Below, piece after piece: positions 24,596 to 33,452 of a stretch of DNA of 64,000 nucleotides (the first letter of the stretch is position 1; every line of letters begins with the position of its first letter). A program made the translations under genes and the position numbers. Origin of the DNA: a virus; IMG/VR virus record IMGVR_UViG_3300008110_000030, positions 98,707-162,706 of that record; one strand, 5' to 3'. Below the pieces are notes generated by a model that was given only the letters and a program-made list of their open reading frames with translations, ran no database searches and had not been told where the DNA came from.

Positions 24596-24869
24596 AAACG
24601 CCAAAGAGTGGATTAAGGCCGATTGGGATGCCAATCCTTGGCGATTAACAGCAGAAACATATAACGCATTCACAGCGTTAGCTACTGCTATCATTTTTGC
24701 CTTTTTGGCTCCTGATGTGCCTTACGGTATAACATATCCATTATGGTTAAGCGGAACATTTTTAATGATATTCTGCGGTATAAGCCGAGGAAGTTTTGGC
24801 ATGGTAGTAATGAGTGTTGTTATGACAATCATAGACACATTTGGTTACATTCGTTTTTTACTACAATAA
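24567..24869 (+). CDS. Small integral membrane protein
   Basis: A 100-residue protein with a soluble start (WIKADWDANPWRLTAETYNAF), and two or three hydrophobic segments (ALATAIIFAFLA, YPLWLSGTFLMIFCGI, MVVMSVVMTIIDTFGYIRFLL). I recall similar proteins, with the SADWxxNPxR start and a single C-terminal segment, in marine T4-like phages. It overlaps the previous gene by 29 bp, so the exact start is uncertain. Function unknown. Confidence 0.55.
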   Translation: MIQTILHHSKNAKEWIKADWDANPWRLTAETYNAFTALATAIIFAFLAPDVPYGITYPLWLSGTFLMIFCGISRGSFGMVVMSVVMTIIDTFGYIRFLLQ

Positions 24870-24872
24870 ATA
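24866..24872 (+). promoter_or_regulatory. Late-promoter-like ATAAATA
   Basis: ATAAATA directly after the membrane protein gene stop, upstream of the short remnant at 24881 and 73 bp before the DNA polymerase ATG. Confidence 0.35.
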
Positions 24873-24880
24873 TATGTAAG

Positions 24881-24973
24881 ATGGTTGATCCAGCCACAAT
24901 TGGATATATTGGTTTGCAAGCCGTAAGTTGCAGAGGAGAAAAATATGAGTTATGTAGATGCCTTCTGGGATAG
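24881..24973 (+). pseudogene. Short remnant of a phage protein start
   Basis: A 30-codon frame (MVDPATIGYIGLQAV start) whose first 15 residues look like the N-terminus of a phage protein family beginning MVDPxT; the rest runs into the start of the DNA polymerase gene in another frame and stops. It may be a leftover of a deleted late gene after an ATAAATA site, or may be chance. Confidence 0.25.
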
Positions 24974-27620
24974 AGAGAAGGATGTGATTCACGTAGTTGA
25001 ACGTGATAACAAAGGTCAAAGACGTTTCGTTGACTATCCAGCGAAATACACATTTTACTACCCTGATAATAAAGGGAAGTTCCACAGCATATTTGGTGAA
25101 TCATTATCCAAAGTCACTGCTAGAAATTTTAAAGAATTTGCAAAAGAACAAAAGATACACAGCAATCATACACTGTATGAAAGCGATATTAATCCAGTAT
25201 TTCGTGTTTTAGAAGAACAATATCTAGGACAAGAACCTCCAAAATTACACGTAGCATTTTTTGACATTGAGGTGGACTTTGATCCAGAACGTGGCTACGC
25301 ATCGCCAGATGATGCGTTTATGCCAATTACTGCGATTGCTGTTCACCTACAATGGTTAGATACTTTAGTATGTTTAGCTATTCCGCCAAAAACATTAACA
25401 ATGGAACAGGCAAAAGAGCAAATTAAAGAATTTCCAAATACAATACTGTTTGAAACTGAAGCAGAATTATTGGATACCTTTTTAACTTTAATTGAAGATG
25501 CTGATGTTATTACAGGCTGGAACAGTGAAGGCTTTGATATTCCTTATACTGTTAACCGTGTTACTAAAGTTCTAAGCAAAGAGGACACTAAGAGATTCTG
25601 TCTATTTGATCAGTATCCTAAAAAACGTGAATATGAAAAGTTTGGTAGAACTTCAACTACATATGACTTTGTTGGGCGGGTGCATTTAGATAGTTTAGAA
25701 GTTTATAGAAAATACAAATATGAAGAAATGCACAGTTACAGATTGGATGTAATTGGTGAGCTAGAATTGGGTGAGAAGAAAACTCAATACGAAGGAACAT
25801 TAGATCAACTGTATAATCAAGACTTTAAAACATTCATTGAATACAACAGACAAGATACGTCACTGTTAGATAAGATGGATAAGAAATTAAAGTTTTTAGA
25901 TCTGGCCAATGTACTAGCACATGGTAATACTGTATTGTTGCAAACAACAATGGGTGCTGTAGCCATGACCGAACAAGCTATTATTAATGAAGCACACCAA
26001 CAAGGATTGATTGTTCCAAGTAGAGCAAGAAAATCTGAACAAGGCGACACTGCGGCAGCAGGTGCGTATGTTGCATATCCTAAAAAAGGATTGCATGGTT
26101 GGATTGGTGCTATTGACATTAACTCACTGTACCCTAGTGCAATTCGAGCATTAAACATGGCTCCAGAAACTATTGTTGGACAATTACGTCAAACAAAAAC
26201 ACAAGAGTTTATTGAAACACAAATGGCTTTACACAAAAAGTCATTTGCTGGCAGCTGGGAAGATAAATTTGGTAGCTTAGAATACGAGTCAGTTATCAAT
26301 CAAGACAAAGCAGAAGAAATTACAATTGATTGGGAAAACGGTGAAGTATCAGTACATAGTGGTGCTGAAATTTATGATATGATTTTCAACAGTCACAAAC
26401 CGTGGATCTTAAGTGCTAATGGTACAATATTCACTTATGAAAAAGAAGGCATTATTCCAGGTCTGTTAAAAAAGTGGTATGCTGAACGTAAGGAAATGCA
26501 AAAGAAATCTAAGGAAGCAGAATCTGCTGGCAACAAAATTGAAGCTGAATATTGGGACAAGCGACAATTAGTGCGTAAAATTAATCTTAACAGTTTGTAT
26601 GGTGCGTTGTTAAATCCTGGTTGCAGATTCTTTGATAAGCGAATTGGACAATCAACTACACTGGTTGGCAGATGTGTTGCTAGACATATGGCAGGAAAGA
26701 TCAATGAAATCATTTGCGGCACATATGATTACAAAGGTAAAAGTATTATATATGGCGACACTGACTCTTGTTATTTCTCCGCATATTCAACATTAAAAAC
26801 TGACATTGATAAAGGTAACATAGCATGGAATAAAGACACTGTGGTTACTTTGTATGATCAAATTGCAGACGAAGTAAATGACAGTTTTCCACAATTCATG
26901 CTTGACTACTTCCATGTTCCTAAGTCACGTGGAGAAGTGATTAAGGGTGGTAGAGAATTAGTTGCTATCAGCGGATTGTTTATTACCAAAAAGCGTTATG
27001 GTGTTTTAATTTATGACAAAGAAGGCAAACGTTTAGATGTAAACGACAAGCCAGGAAAAATTAAAGCAATGGGCTTGGATCTTAAACGTTCTGATACACC
27101 TGAATATATGCAGACCTTTTTAGAAGAAATTCTAACAAACGTGCTAGAAGGAAAACAAGAAAAAGAAATTCTTGACAAGATCATTGAATTTAGAAACGAA
27201 TGGAAAACCCGTCCTGGCTGGGAAAAAGGAAGTCCAAGACGAGCTAACAATATTTCTCAATATCAAGAAGAAGAACGTAAAAAAGGTAAAGCTAATATGC
27301 CAGGTCACGTTCGAGCAGCCATTAATTATAATAGAATGCGTGAGATGAACGGCGACAAGTATTCTGTACAAATTGTTGATGGAATGAAAGTTTATGTGTG
27401 TAAATTAAAAAATAACGCAATTGGATACACAAGTATTGCATATCCTGTTGATGAACTTAAAATTCCCAAATGGTTTCAAGAATTACCATTTGACGATGCG
27501 GCAATGGAACAGACAATTATTGACAATAAAATTGACAACTTGATCGGTGTACTTGAATGGGATATTGAAAGTACAACTGGCGCAGGAAATACCTTTAACA
27601 AATTGTTTGATTTTGAGTAA
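24945..27620 (+). CDS. 43: DNA polymerase (gp43, family B)
   Basis: An 891-residue family B replicative polymerase, about the length of T4 gp43. The 3'-5' exonuclease domain shows FFDIEVDF (D107, E109), GWNSEGFDIPY and YNRQDTSLLD. Polymerase motif A is DINSLYPS (from D391), motif B is KINLNSLYG (545-553) and motif C is YGDTDS (D605, D607). The start has a GAGGAGA SD. The C-terminus (LFDFE) is of the type used by gp43 to bind the gp45 clamp. The genes for clamp and clamp loader are also in this window. Confidence 0.97.
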   Translation: MSYVDAFWDREKDVIHVVERDNKGQRRFVDYPAKYTFYYPDNKGKFHSIFGESLSKVTARNFKEFAKEQKIHSNHTLYESDINPVFRVLEEQYLGQEPPKLHVAFFDIEVDFDPERGYASPDDAFMPITAIAVHLQWLDTLVCLAIPPKTLTMEQAKEQIKEFPNTILFETEAELLDTFLTLIEDADVITGWNSEGFDIPYTVNRVTKVLSKEDTKRFCLFDQYPKKREYEKFGRTSTTYDFVGRVHLDSLEVYRKYKYEEMHSYRLDVIGELELGEKKTQYEGTLDQLYNQDFKTFIEYNRQDTSLLDKMDKKLKFLDLANVLAHGNTVLLQTTMGAVAMTEQAIINEAHQQGLIVPSRARKSEQGDTAAAGAYVAYPKKGLHGWIGAIDINSLYPSAIRALNMAPETIVGQLRQTKTQEFIETQMALHKKSFAGSWEDKFGSLEYESVINQDKAEEITIDWENGEVSVHSGAEIYDMIFNSHKPWILSANGTIFTYEKEGIIPGLLKKWYAERKEMQKKSKEAESAGNKIEAEYWDKRQLVRKINLNSLYGALLNPGCRFFDKRIGQSTTLVGRCVARHMAGKINEIICGTYDYKGKSIIYGDTDSCYFSAYSTLKTDIDKGNIAWNKDTVVTLYDQIADEVNDSFPQFMLDYFHVPKSRGEVIKGGRELVAISGLFITKKRYGVLIYDKEGKRLDVNDKPGKIKAMGLDLKRSDTPEYMQTFLEEILTNVLEGKQEKEILDKIIEFRNEWKTRPGWEKGSPRRANNISQYQEEERKKGKANMPGHVRAAINYNRMREMNGDKYSVQIVDGMKVYVCKLKNNAIGYTSIAYPVDELKIPKWFQELPFDDAAMEQTIIDNKIDNLIGVLEWDIESTTGAGNTFNKLFDFE

Positions 27621-27627
27621 GAATAAC

Positions 27628-27656
27628 TTGACTTCAAACCTAAATAATAATACAAT
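27628..27656 (+). promoter_or_regulatory. Promoter of clamp gene with CCTAAATAAT spacer
   Basis: TTGACT (27628-27633), 17 bp, TACAAT (27651-27656). CCTAAATAAT (27639-27648) ends 2 bp before the -10, exactly as in the folE and queE promoters. CTAAATA is the late-type element, so the site may be an overlapping early/late promoter. GGAGA SD precedes ATG 27677. Confidence 0.8.
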
Positions 27657-27676
27657 TAAAAACAGGAGATTATAAC

Positions 27677-28414
27677 ATGAAAGACATACTTCAAGACATC
27701 GTAGGGCATACACACAATTTAGGCTTTTTGAACATTGTAAAAATTACAGGGGACAACGAAGGCACTAAAATTGACAGTATGGCCGATGACCGTAGCGTTA
27801 TTATGCTAGGTGAAACAAATGCACCCGTTCCAGAGTTGGGTGGCGTTTTTGGAATGCCACAACTTAATAAATTAAAGTATTTGTTAGACTGCACTGAATA
27901 TAAAGAAAGTGCCAAAATTGATTTAGTATCAGCAGATAGGAATGGCGCAACTGTTCCAGTAGGTATTCACTTTGAAAATAAAGAAGGCGATTTTAAAAAC
28001 GACTATCGCTTTATGAATACAGAAATTATTAATGAAAAATTAAAAAGCGTTAAGTTCAAAGTACCACAATGGGACGTAGAGCTGGAGCCAAGTGTTTCTA
28101 GTGTACAGCGTTTTAACTTTCAAGCAGGTGCTAACACAGAACACACAACGTTTGTTGCAAAAACTGATGGTGATAAACTAAAGTTTGTTTTTGGTGATCA
28201 AAGCACACACGGTGGCGAATTTGTATTTGCTACAGGTATCAGTGGCACACTAAACAAAGGCTGGACATGGCCCGTTGCACCAATTTTAGCAATTCTAAAA
28301 ATTGCAGACGTTAACAATACTAAGATTAGTTTTTCTAATGGTGTAGGTGCTATGATGATTACTCTTGATAGCGGCATTGCAACTTACAAATACATTGTTC
28401 CAGCACAAGCCTAA
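27677..28414 (+). CDS. 45: Sliding clamp (gp45)
   Basis: A 245-residue processivity clamp, close in length to T4 gp45. Features seen: LGGVFGMPQLNKLKYLL, the paired beta-alpha layout over two domains, and the C-terminal TLDSGIATYKYIVPA. It forms a ring around DNA for gp43, and in T4 it also activates late transcription. It has its own strong promoter between the polymerase gene and itself. Confidence 0.9.
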   Translation: MKDILQDIVGHTHNLGFLNIVKITGDNEGTKIDSMADDRSVIMLGETNAPVPELGGVFGMPQLNKLKYLLDCTEYKESAKIDLVSADRNGATVPVGIHFENKEGDFKNDYRFMNTEIINEKLKSVKFKVPQWDVELEPSVSSVQRFNFQAGANTEHTTFVAKTDGDKLKFVFGDQSTHGGEFVFATGISGTLNKGWTWPVAPILAILKIADVNNTKISFSNGVGAMMITLDSGIATYKYIVPAQA

Positions 28415-28416
28415 AT

Positions 28417-28770
28417 ATGATTAAAGGACTTCAGGGCATAACAGGAGTATCAGTAGGAGCTGGCAATACCAGCTTGCCTTATGTTAATCCAAATCCCAAT
28501 AACCCTATGACAGGTATGCTACGTATTAATGGCACTGAGATGGAAGTGTTTAATGGCTCTAGCTGGCAAATACTATCCACTAGCTATGCTACTGTAGGGT
28601 TAGATCAAGAAGTGCTTGATATCATACAATGGGCACGTAAGAAGCGTGATGAAGAAAAAGAAATGTTGGTTCTTGCCCAAACTAACTCAGCTGTTAAAAA
28701 TGCGTTAGATGCTGTTGAACGAGCAAAAGAACAATTAAAAATAATAAAGGATCTATCAATTGAGCACTAA
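28417..28770 (+). CDS. Small conserved phage protein with fibre-like motif
   Basis: A 117-residue protein. The N-terminal half (NNPMTGMLRINGTEMEVFNGSSWQIL) resembles the GxLWhN...L.hYNGTxW units of the tail fibres at 46-55 kb. The C-terminal half (EVLDIIQWARKKRDEEKEM... ALDAVERAKEQLKII) is a helical coil. CTAAATA covers the end of gene 45 just upstream. It may be a virion component; function unknown. Confidence 0.5.
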   Translation: MIKGLQGITGVSVGAGNTSLPYVNPNPNNPMTGMLRINGTEMEVFNGSSWQILSTSYATVGLDQEVLDIIQWARKKRDEEKEMLVLAQTNSAVKNALDAVERAKEQLKIIKDLSIEH

Positions 28771-30289
28771 TAGAATCAATTACACAGAAACACAACGAGA
28801 CTACGCTGTTTACTTGCCAGCTATTAGTAGTTTTTATACTAAAATGGTCAGTGATACTAGGCATAATCACAAGAGTGGGGTAGTGTCAGAAAGACTGCCT
28901 AAAGGTTTTGAGCATGGGATTGAATCCATGAACTTTTTAGATGCTGAACGAGGTGCATTTACATACAAGTATGGTCTATATTCAGCAGGTCATGCGCAAC
29001 TTGACTTAGATAAAACTATGCTTCGAGATGCAATGGTGCAAGAGCGAGATCGAGACAATACTATTATCTTAGGTGACTCAGGTGGTTTCCAAATTGGTAA
29101 AGGTGTTTTAAAGTTTGATTGGCAAGACTTTAAAGGTAAAGGTGCTAATAAAACTCGTGATCAGATTCTAAATTGGTTAGAGCTTACTGCTAACTGGAGT
29201 ATGGTGCTCGACGTTCCCACATGGGCTAGTAATGACTTGCATCGTGACAAAACTGGATTGAATAATTTCCAAGATTGCTTAGATGCAACTATTTGGAACA
29301 ACAATTATTTTGCACAAAATCGTCTAGGCAATACAAAATTTTTAAATGTCTTACAAGGTAACAGTTTAGAAGAAGCTGACATTTGGTATGATGCAGTTAA
29401 ACATTTGCCATTTGAAGGATGGGCAATGGGTTCACAAAATATGTGTAATATGCCAATTATTCTACATAGACTAATAACAATGCGTGATGAAGGCATGTTA
29501 GAAGGTAAGAACTGGATGCACTTTTTGGGCACTGCTCCTTTAGACTGGGCTTGTTATTTGACAAGCATCCAACGTGTATTGCGTAAGCATTGTAATCCTA
29601 ATATGACAATCAGTTTTGACTGTGCAAGTCCGTATATTGCAGTAGCATATGGTCTTTCATATACAGATCCAAGTTTCCGTAGAGATAAATGGTCTATTTT
29701 GATGGAAAAGGCTCCGGACAATAAAGTTTGGGCTGGTGATAATATTCCATTCCCTTGGCGTAGTGCTATCGGTGATCGTTTAACAATGGGCGATGTTTGT
29801 TATTATAAACCAGGCGACTTAAACAAGATTGGTAAAGAAGGCAAAACTAGTTGGGATAGTTTTAGTTATGGGCTATATATGGCGCATAATACTGAAGTAC
29901 ATATCCAAGCTGTGCAACGTGCCAACCAATTGATGGATATGGAAACAGCAAGGTATAAACCAGACTGGAGATATTGGCGCAAACTTAACGAGAGAGAAGA
30001 AAAAAGTGATAGCCCAAGCGAATGGGTTCCACGTAATATTCTATACTTTGATAGATTTGTTCAAGAATTATTTGAAAGTGATGATCCACGCACAATGCTC
30101 AAACACGCACACAATTTCTTAACTGAATTGCAAGGCGGATTACAGCGAGGAAAAACTGGCAACGATGTTAAGAATCGTGTTATCAATGCTGTGTTCGATT
30201 TTGGTGAAGATACATTCCCATCAAATGAAGAACTAACTGATATGAACGATGAAAAAATTGTTGCACTTGAAAACACTTTGGATGATTGA
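28760..30289 (+). CDS. dpdA: DpdA-like DNA guanine transglycosylase
   Basis: A 509-residue protein of the tRNA-guanine transglycosylase (TGT) superfamily. DSGGFQ (D106, general acid/base), LDVPTW (D151), LNVLQGN and FDCASP (D287, candidate nucleophile) appear in TGT order. The CxCxxC zinc site of bacterial TGT is not seen. In phages such proteins (DpdA) swap guanine in DNA for a 7-deazaguanine; the neighbours folE, a QueD-like gene and queE support this. It could instead act on tRNA. It overlaps the preceding gene by 11 bp. Confidence 0.8.
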   Translation: MSTNRINYTETQRDYAVYLPAISSFYTKMVSDTRHNHKSGVVSERLPKGFEHGIESMNFLDAERGAFTYKYGLYSAGHAQLDLDKTMLRDAMVQERDRDNTIILGDSGGFQIGKGVLKFDWQDFKGKGANKTRDQILNWLELTANWSMVLDVPTWASNDLHRDKTGLNNFQDCLDATIWNNNYFAQNRLGNTKFLNVLQGNSLEEADIWYDAVKHLPFEGWAMGSQNMCNMPIILHRLITMRDEGMLEGKNWMHFLGTAPLDWACYLTSIQRVLRKHCNPNMTISFDCASPYIAVAYGLSYTDPSFRRDKWSILMEKAPDNKVWAGDNIPFPWRSAIGDRLTMGDVCYYKPGDLNKIGKEGKTSWDSFSYGLYMAHNTEVHIQAVQRANQLMDMETARYKPDWRYWRKLNEREEKSDSPSEWVPRNILYFDRFVQELFESDDPRTMLKHAHNFLTELQGGLQRGKTGNDVKNRVINAVFDFGEDTFPSNEELTDMNDEKIVALENTLDD

Positions 30290-30304
30290 TTTATCCAATT
30301 TCCA

Positions 30305-30333
30305 TTGACTTTACCAATCGTATAGTTTATACT
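30305..30333 (+). promoter_or_regulatory. Strong promoter, leaderless spacing
   Basis: TTGACT (30305-30310), 17 bp, TATACT (30328-30333). ATG 30340 follows the -10 by exactly 6 bp, as for the dnaJ-like gene, so transcription should start at or next to the start codon. Confidence 0.75.
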
Positions 30334-30339
30334 AGTTTT

Positions 30340-30852
30340 ATGCTTAACACACAAGAACGTCAAGAAGTAACATATTTTACTGGATACGAAGTTGAACATA
30401 CTATTTGTCATGGTATGAAGACTTTGTTCGTAGTTGGAACTCCGCCACTCGATGATATCCTATACAAGGCAATTCAAACTGACTGTAAACATATCTACTT
30501 TGGCACAAGTCAAAGTTTTAATCCTAAATCAATTAGCCACGAAGAATATAAAGCGTGGGATGATGTTATTATTGGATGTCTAAAAGCTGACTACTGGGTA
30601 ACGCTAGACTTTGGCGTTGAACACGTCGAGGGTGTTTTAGAATCTGCTTATAATGAGTATCCTCGCTTTGTACCAATGATTAGTGTTAAACTACCTTACA
30701 TTAATCAACTCAACTACAATGCCACACTTAAACTGGATGACCGAACTTGGGGTGCTACTAATCCAGGTGTGTGGACACATCAACTACATGACCTAATGAG
30801 TAAAGACAAGTATACTTACTGGGATCAGTACACTCAAGATACACCAACATGA
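30340..30852 (+). CDS. Conserved phage protein next to QueD-like gene
   Basis: A 170-residue protein (YFTGYEVEHTICHGMKTLFVVG; HIYFGTSQSF; ATNPGVWTHQLHDL). I recall homologues in marine phages, some near deazaguanine genes, but not a function. Start 30340 is chosen from the promoter spacing; the frame extends upstream into the promoter. It overlaps the QueD-like gene by 4 bp, so the two are probably co-translated. The KTLFVVG...HIYFG pattern suggests a small alpha/beta fold. Confidence 0.6.
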   Translation: MLNTQERQEVTYFTGYEVEHTICHGMKTLFVVGTPPLDDILYKAIQTDCKHIYFGTSQSFNPKSISHEEYKAWDDVIIGCLKADYWVTLDFGVEHVEGVLESAYNEYPRFVPMISVKLPYINQLNYNATLKLDDRTWGATNPGVWTHQLHDLMSKDKYTYWDQYTQDTPT

Positions 30853-31238
30853 TTATCCGACAAGATCAACGTCCTAACAAAATGATTTGGGTTACCTTTC
30901 GCAAAGAAGGTATTCACAAATATCCAGCCGCACTTACAGATACAGCACTTGCTACAGGTGACGAGTATGATGTAAGTTTCCTAGGATATCCGCATCGTCA
31001 CATCTTCCATTTTAAAGTATGGATTGGTGTTACCCACGATGATCGCGATATTGAATTTATCCAGTTTAAACGCTGGTTGGAAAAACTGTACGCAGAAGGT
31101 ACACTCCAACTAGATTACAAGAGTTGCGAGATGATGTCAGGCGATTTATATGACGCCATCTCCAATAAGTATCCTAACCGTGAGGTTTGGATTGAGGTCT
31201 CCGAAGATGGAGAAAATGGTTCTTTTATCAAGTATTAA
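30849..31238 (+). CDS. QueD/6-PTPS-like protein lacking the catalytic Cys
   Basis: A 129-residue T-fold-like protein. H23 (GIHKYP), H49 and H51 (PHRHIFHFKV) occupy the positions of the three zinc histidines of QueD, and EFIQFKRWLEKLY and VWIEVSEDGENGSF match the later QueD blocks. The active-site cysteine expected before the HxH motif is absent. QueD makes 6-carboxytetrahydropterin in preQ0 synthesis; without the Cys this protein may do another step on a pterin or deazaguanine. It lies downstream of the DpdA-like gene and upstream of folE and queE. Confidence 0.65.
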   Translation: MIIRQDQRPNKMIWVTFRKEGIHKYPAALTDTALATGDEYDVSFLGYPHRHIFHFKVWIGVTHDDRDIEFIQFKRWLEKLYAEGTLQLDYKSCEMMSGDLYDAISNKYPNREVWIEVSEDGENGSFIKY

Positions 31239-31258
31239 CATTTTAAGGAAATTGTAAA

Positions 31259-31498
31259 ATGGCACAACCTGCATGGCTTAACAAATATCTAACAATGAAG
31301 CCTGAAGTAAACAAGATTTTTGATGATCTTGAAGCCTGGCACGATCATTGCCGATTGGAGCTGATTAATTTTAACCCAGCAGACTTGTACAAGTCTGATG
31401 TTTATCGCGACTGGAATCGTCGTAAAAATAGCAAGCCACGTCATTTTAAAAATGACTTTAACCGCAACAGCAACTATAAAAAGCCTTATCGTCAATGA
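31259..31498 (+). CDS. Small basic protein, unknown
   Basis: A 79-residue protein with SD AAGGA upstream. The N-terminal half is acidic and helical (PAWLNKYLTMKPEVNKIFDDLEAWH), the C-terminal half is Asn/Arg/Lys-rich (NRRKNSKPRHFKNDFNRNSNYKK) and may bind nucleic acid. It overlaps the glycosyltransferase gene by 4 bp. Not recognised. Confidence 0.5.
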   Translation: MAQPAWLNKYLTMKPEVNKIFDDLEAWHDHCRLELINFNPADLYKSDVYRDWNRRKNSKPRHFKNDFNRNSNYKKPYRQ

Positions 31499-32586
31499 TT
31501 TACATTGTTGATTTAGAAGCAGTTGAAACAAGGTACACTGGACAGTGGAAGTCCCACGTACCTAACATTTTACGAAAGGCAGGACACAATGTTCAAATTA
31601 TATCTGGCCCTACGGATATCCCTACTGCAACCACTCCTGGCGCTTTTCTTAATTTTGGTGGTACCAATATATACAAAGCTAGCCAAGTGGAGCAACTGGG
31701 CCGTTTATTTTGTAACGGAGCCATTCATCCCGGCGATCACTTTATTTTTACTGACGCTTGGCATCCGGGCATCATCAATCTAAAGTACATGAGCGAGTTG
31801 CTGGGTATTCCAATAACTACACACGGCTTGTGGCATGCTGGCAGTTATGATCCACAAGACTTCTTAGGACGTCTTGTTGGCGATAAGCCTTGGGTTAGGC
31901 ATGCTGAGAAGAGTTTCTATCATGCGTTTGACCACAACTACTTTGCCACAGACTTTCACATTCATATGTTTTACGAAAACTTGATCCAAGCAGATCCAGA
32001 TCGTAGACAAACAATGTATAAGATTGTGATAGAAGATACAGTATTCAATAACAAGGTTGTGCGTACAGGATGGCCTATGGAGTATATGGATTCAACTTTG
32101 ACCATGTACAAAAATATGCCCAAGCGTGATCTTATTTTGTTTCCACATCGTATTGCTCCAGAGAAACAAGTTGAGATCTTCCGTGACTTAAAGGAACATT
32201 TACCGCAGTATGAATTTGTTGTATGTCAGGATCAACAACTAACAAAGAATGAGTATCATAATTTGTTAGGTGAGGCAAAGATAGTGTTTAGTGCTAACTT
32301 ACAAGAAACGCTTGGCATTAGCTGTTATGAAGGTGCAGTAGTTGATGCTATTCCTATGGTGCCAGATAGATTAAGTTATACCGAAATGTACTACGACAAT
32401 TTTAAATATCCAAGTGAATGGACTGAAAGTTGGGATTCGTATACTGCACATCGTCCGCTGTTATGTAATAAGATTATACAATACATGGATAATTATGAAA
32501 AATTTTTACCCAAGTTAAAGAATCAAACTATTGATTTAACCAACAACTTTTTTAGTGCAGGTAAATTAATTGAGCAACTCAAATAA
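31495..32586 (+). CDS. GT-B-type glycosyltransferase-like protein
   Basis: A 363-residue protein. The C-terminal half reads like a GT4-type Rossmann domain: LILFPHRIAPEKQVEIFRDLKEHLP, then YEFVVCQDQ, AKIVFSANLQETLGISCYEGAV, and VPDRLSYTEMY. The E-x7-E-like EGAV region fits GT-B retaining enzymes. The N-terminal half has TDAWHPGI and THGLWHAGS. It may glycosylate phage DNA, a virion protein or a host surface; the position between a DpdA-like gene and folE makes modified DNA a candidate, but this is inference. Confidence 0.65.
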   Translation: MIYIVDLEAVETRYTGQWKSHVPNILRKAGHNVQIISGPTDIPTATTPGAFLNFGGTNIYKASQVEQLGRLFCNGAIHPGDHFIFTDAWHPGIINLKYMSELLGIPITTHGLWHAGSYDPQDFLGRLVGDKPWVRHAEKSFYHAFDHNYFATDFHIHMFYENLIQADPDRRQTMYKIVIEDTVFNNKVVRTGWPMEYMDSTLTMYKNMPKRDLILFPHRIAPEKQVEIFRDLKEHLPQYEFVVCQDQQLTKNEYHNLLGEAKIVFSANLQETLGISCYEGAVVDAIPMVPDRLSYTEMYYDNFKYPSEWTESWDSYTAHRPLLCNKIIQYMDNYEKFLPKLKNQTIDLTNNFFSAGKLIEQLK

Positions 32587-33148
32587 TAGAACAATTATAG
32601 AAGAAAATGACGTATTTAGAAAATATAATTTTTCTTCTATAATCTCTCCGCAAGATGAATCTCTTGCAAAAACAGATATCAAAACAATAATTGAAAATGG
32701 GAACTATTTTAAAAATAGTCCAAAATTTCAAACATCTGAAAACTTGTTTTCTAGACACGAACCACATTGGTTAAAATTTAGAATGAGTTTTATTTTTAGT
32801 TGTTTCATGCATATAGGGCGTGAAGTACAAATTAAAAATATGCAAGCGTGGAGTTTTATGACTAATAATGATATTGTTGAAGATCGTGAAGATCTTTGGC
32901 ATACTCATCATTTAACAAAACAAAATAATTCAATTTCAGGAATTTATTATTTGCATATTCCTGAAGATGCTGTTTATATGTTAAGCGGCACAGAATTTGC
33001 TCCTAATGGAATTACCTCTCCTGAACGAGTAGTAGTTACTCCAGGAAAGCAAAGTTGGATAGTTTATCCAAGTGACCAATGGCATAGACCAATGCCTACA
33101 CAAAGCAATGGCTATAGATTTATTATAGCCGCAGATATGGAGTATTAA
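32570..33148 (+). CDS. 2OG-Fe(II) oxygenase-like protein
   Basis: A 192-residue protein. LWHTHHL (H..H), SGIYYLHIPEDAV, YPSDQWHRPMP (distal H) and GYRFIIAAD (2-oxoglutarate-binding R) follow the double-stranded beta-helix order of 2OG-Fe(II) oxygenases of the putative phage type. The start is uncertain: TTG 32570 overlaps the glycosyltransferase gene by 17 bp, and no ATG follows before residue 72. Such enzymes are frequent in marine T4-like phages and their substrates are mostly unknown; a base or protein hydroxylation is possible. Confidence 0.65.
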   Translation: MSNSNNRTIIEENDVFRKYNFSSIISPQDESLAKTDIKTIIENGNYFKNSPKFQTSENLFSRHEPHWLKFRMSFIFSCFMHIGREVQIKNMQAWSFMTNNDIVEDREDLWHTHHLTKQNNSISGIYYLHIPEDAVYMLSGTEFAPNGITSPERVVVTPGKQSWIVYPSDQWHRPMPTQSNGYRFIIAADMEY

Positions 33149-33149
33149 A

Positions 33150-33452
33150 ATGAAATGGTATGACAAGTGGATCATGAATCGTGCTGAAAGAATCATGTAC
33201 AAACAAAGAGAGGAAAAAGAAATGAGTTATGGTCAAGTGGCTGTTAAATCAGCAAGATTGAGTGATGGTGGCTTAGACAGCCCCGCAGTGCGTTTTAAAA
33301 TGTTCAAAGCTAGCGGTGGTACTATCATTGAAACTCAAGTTTATGATGAAAGAAAAGATAGACACGTAAACGGACTGTATGTCATAACCAATGACAAAAA
33401 CTTAGGTGAAGAAATTGGTAAAATTTTGACACTGGAAAGTTTGAAAGTTTGA
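33150..33452 (+). CDS. Small conserved protein, unknown
   Basis: A 100-residue protein. The part from residue 25 (MSYGQVAVKSARLSDGGLDSPAVRFKMFK...NGLYVITNDKNLGEEIGKIL) looks like a compact alpha/beta domain, and ATG 33222 preceded by AGAGGAAAAAGAA could be the real start. It is followed directly by the folE promoter. No function recognised. Confidence 0.5.
   Translation: MKWYDKWIMNRAERIMYKQREEKEMSYGQVAVKSARLSDGGLDSPAVRFKMFKASGGTIIETQVYDERKDRHVNGLYVITNDKNLGEEIGKILTLESLKV

Noticed and set aside
33110-33130. GGCTATA/TATAGCC stem at the end of the oxygenase gene
   Set aside because: Within the coding region, AT-rich 7-bp stem without a U-tract; not a terminator.
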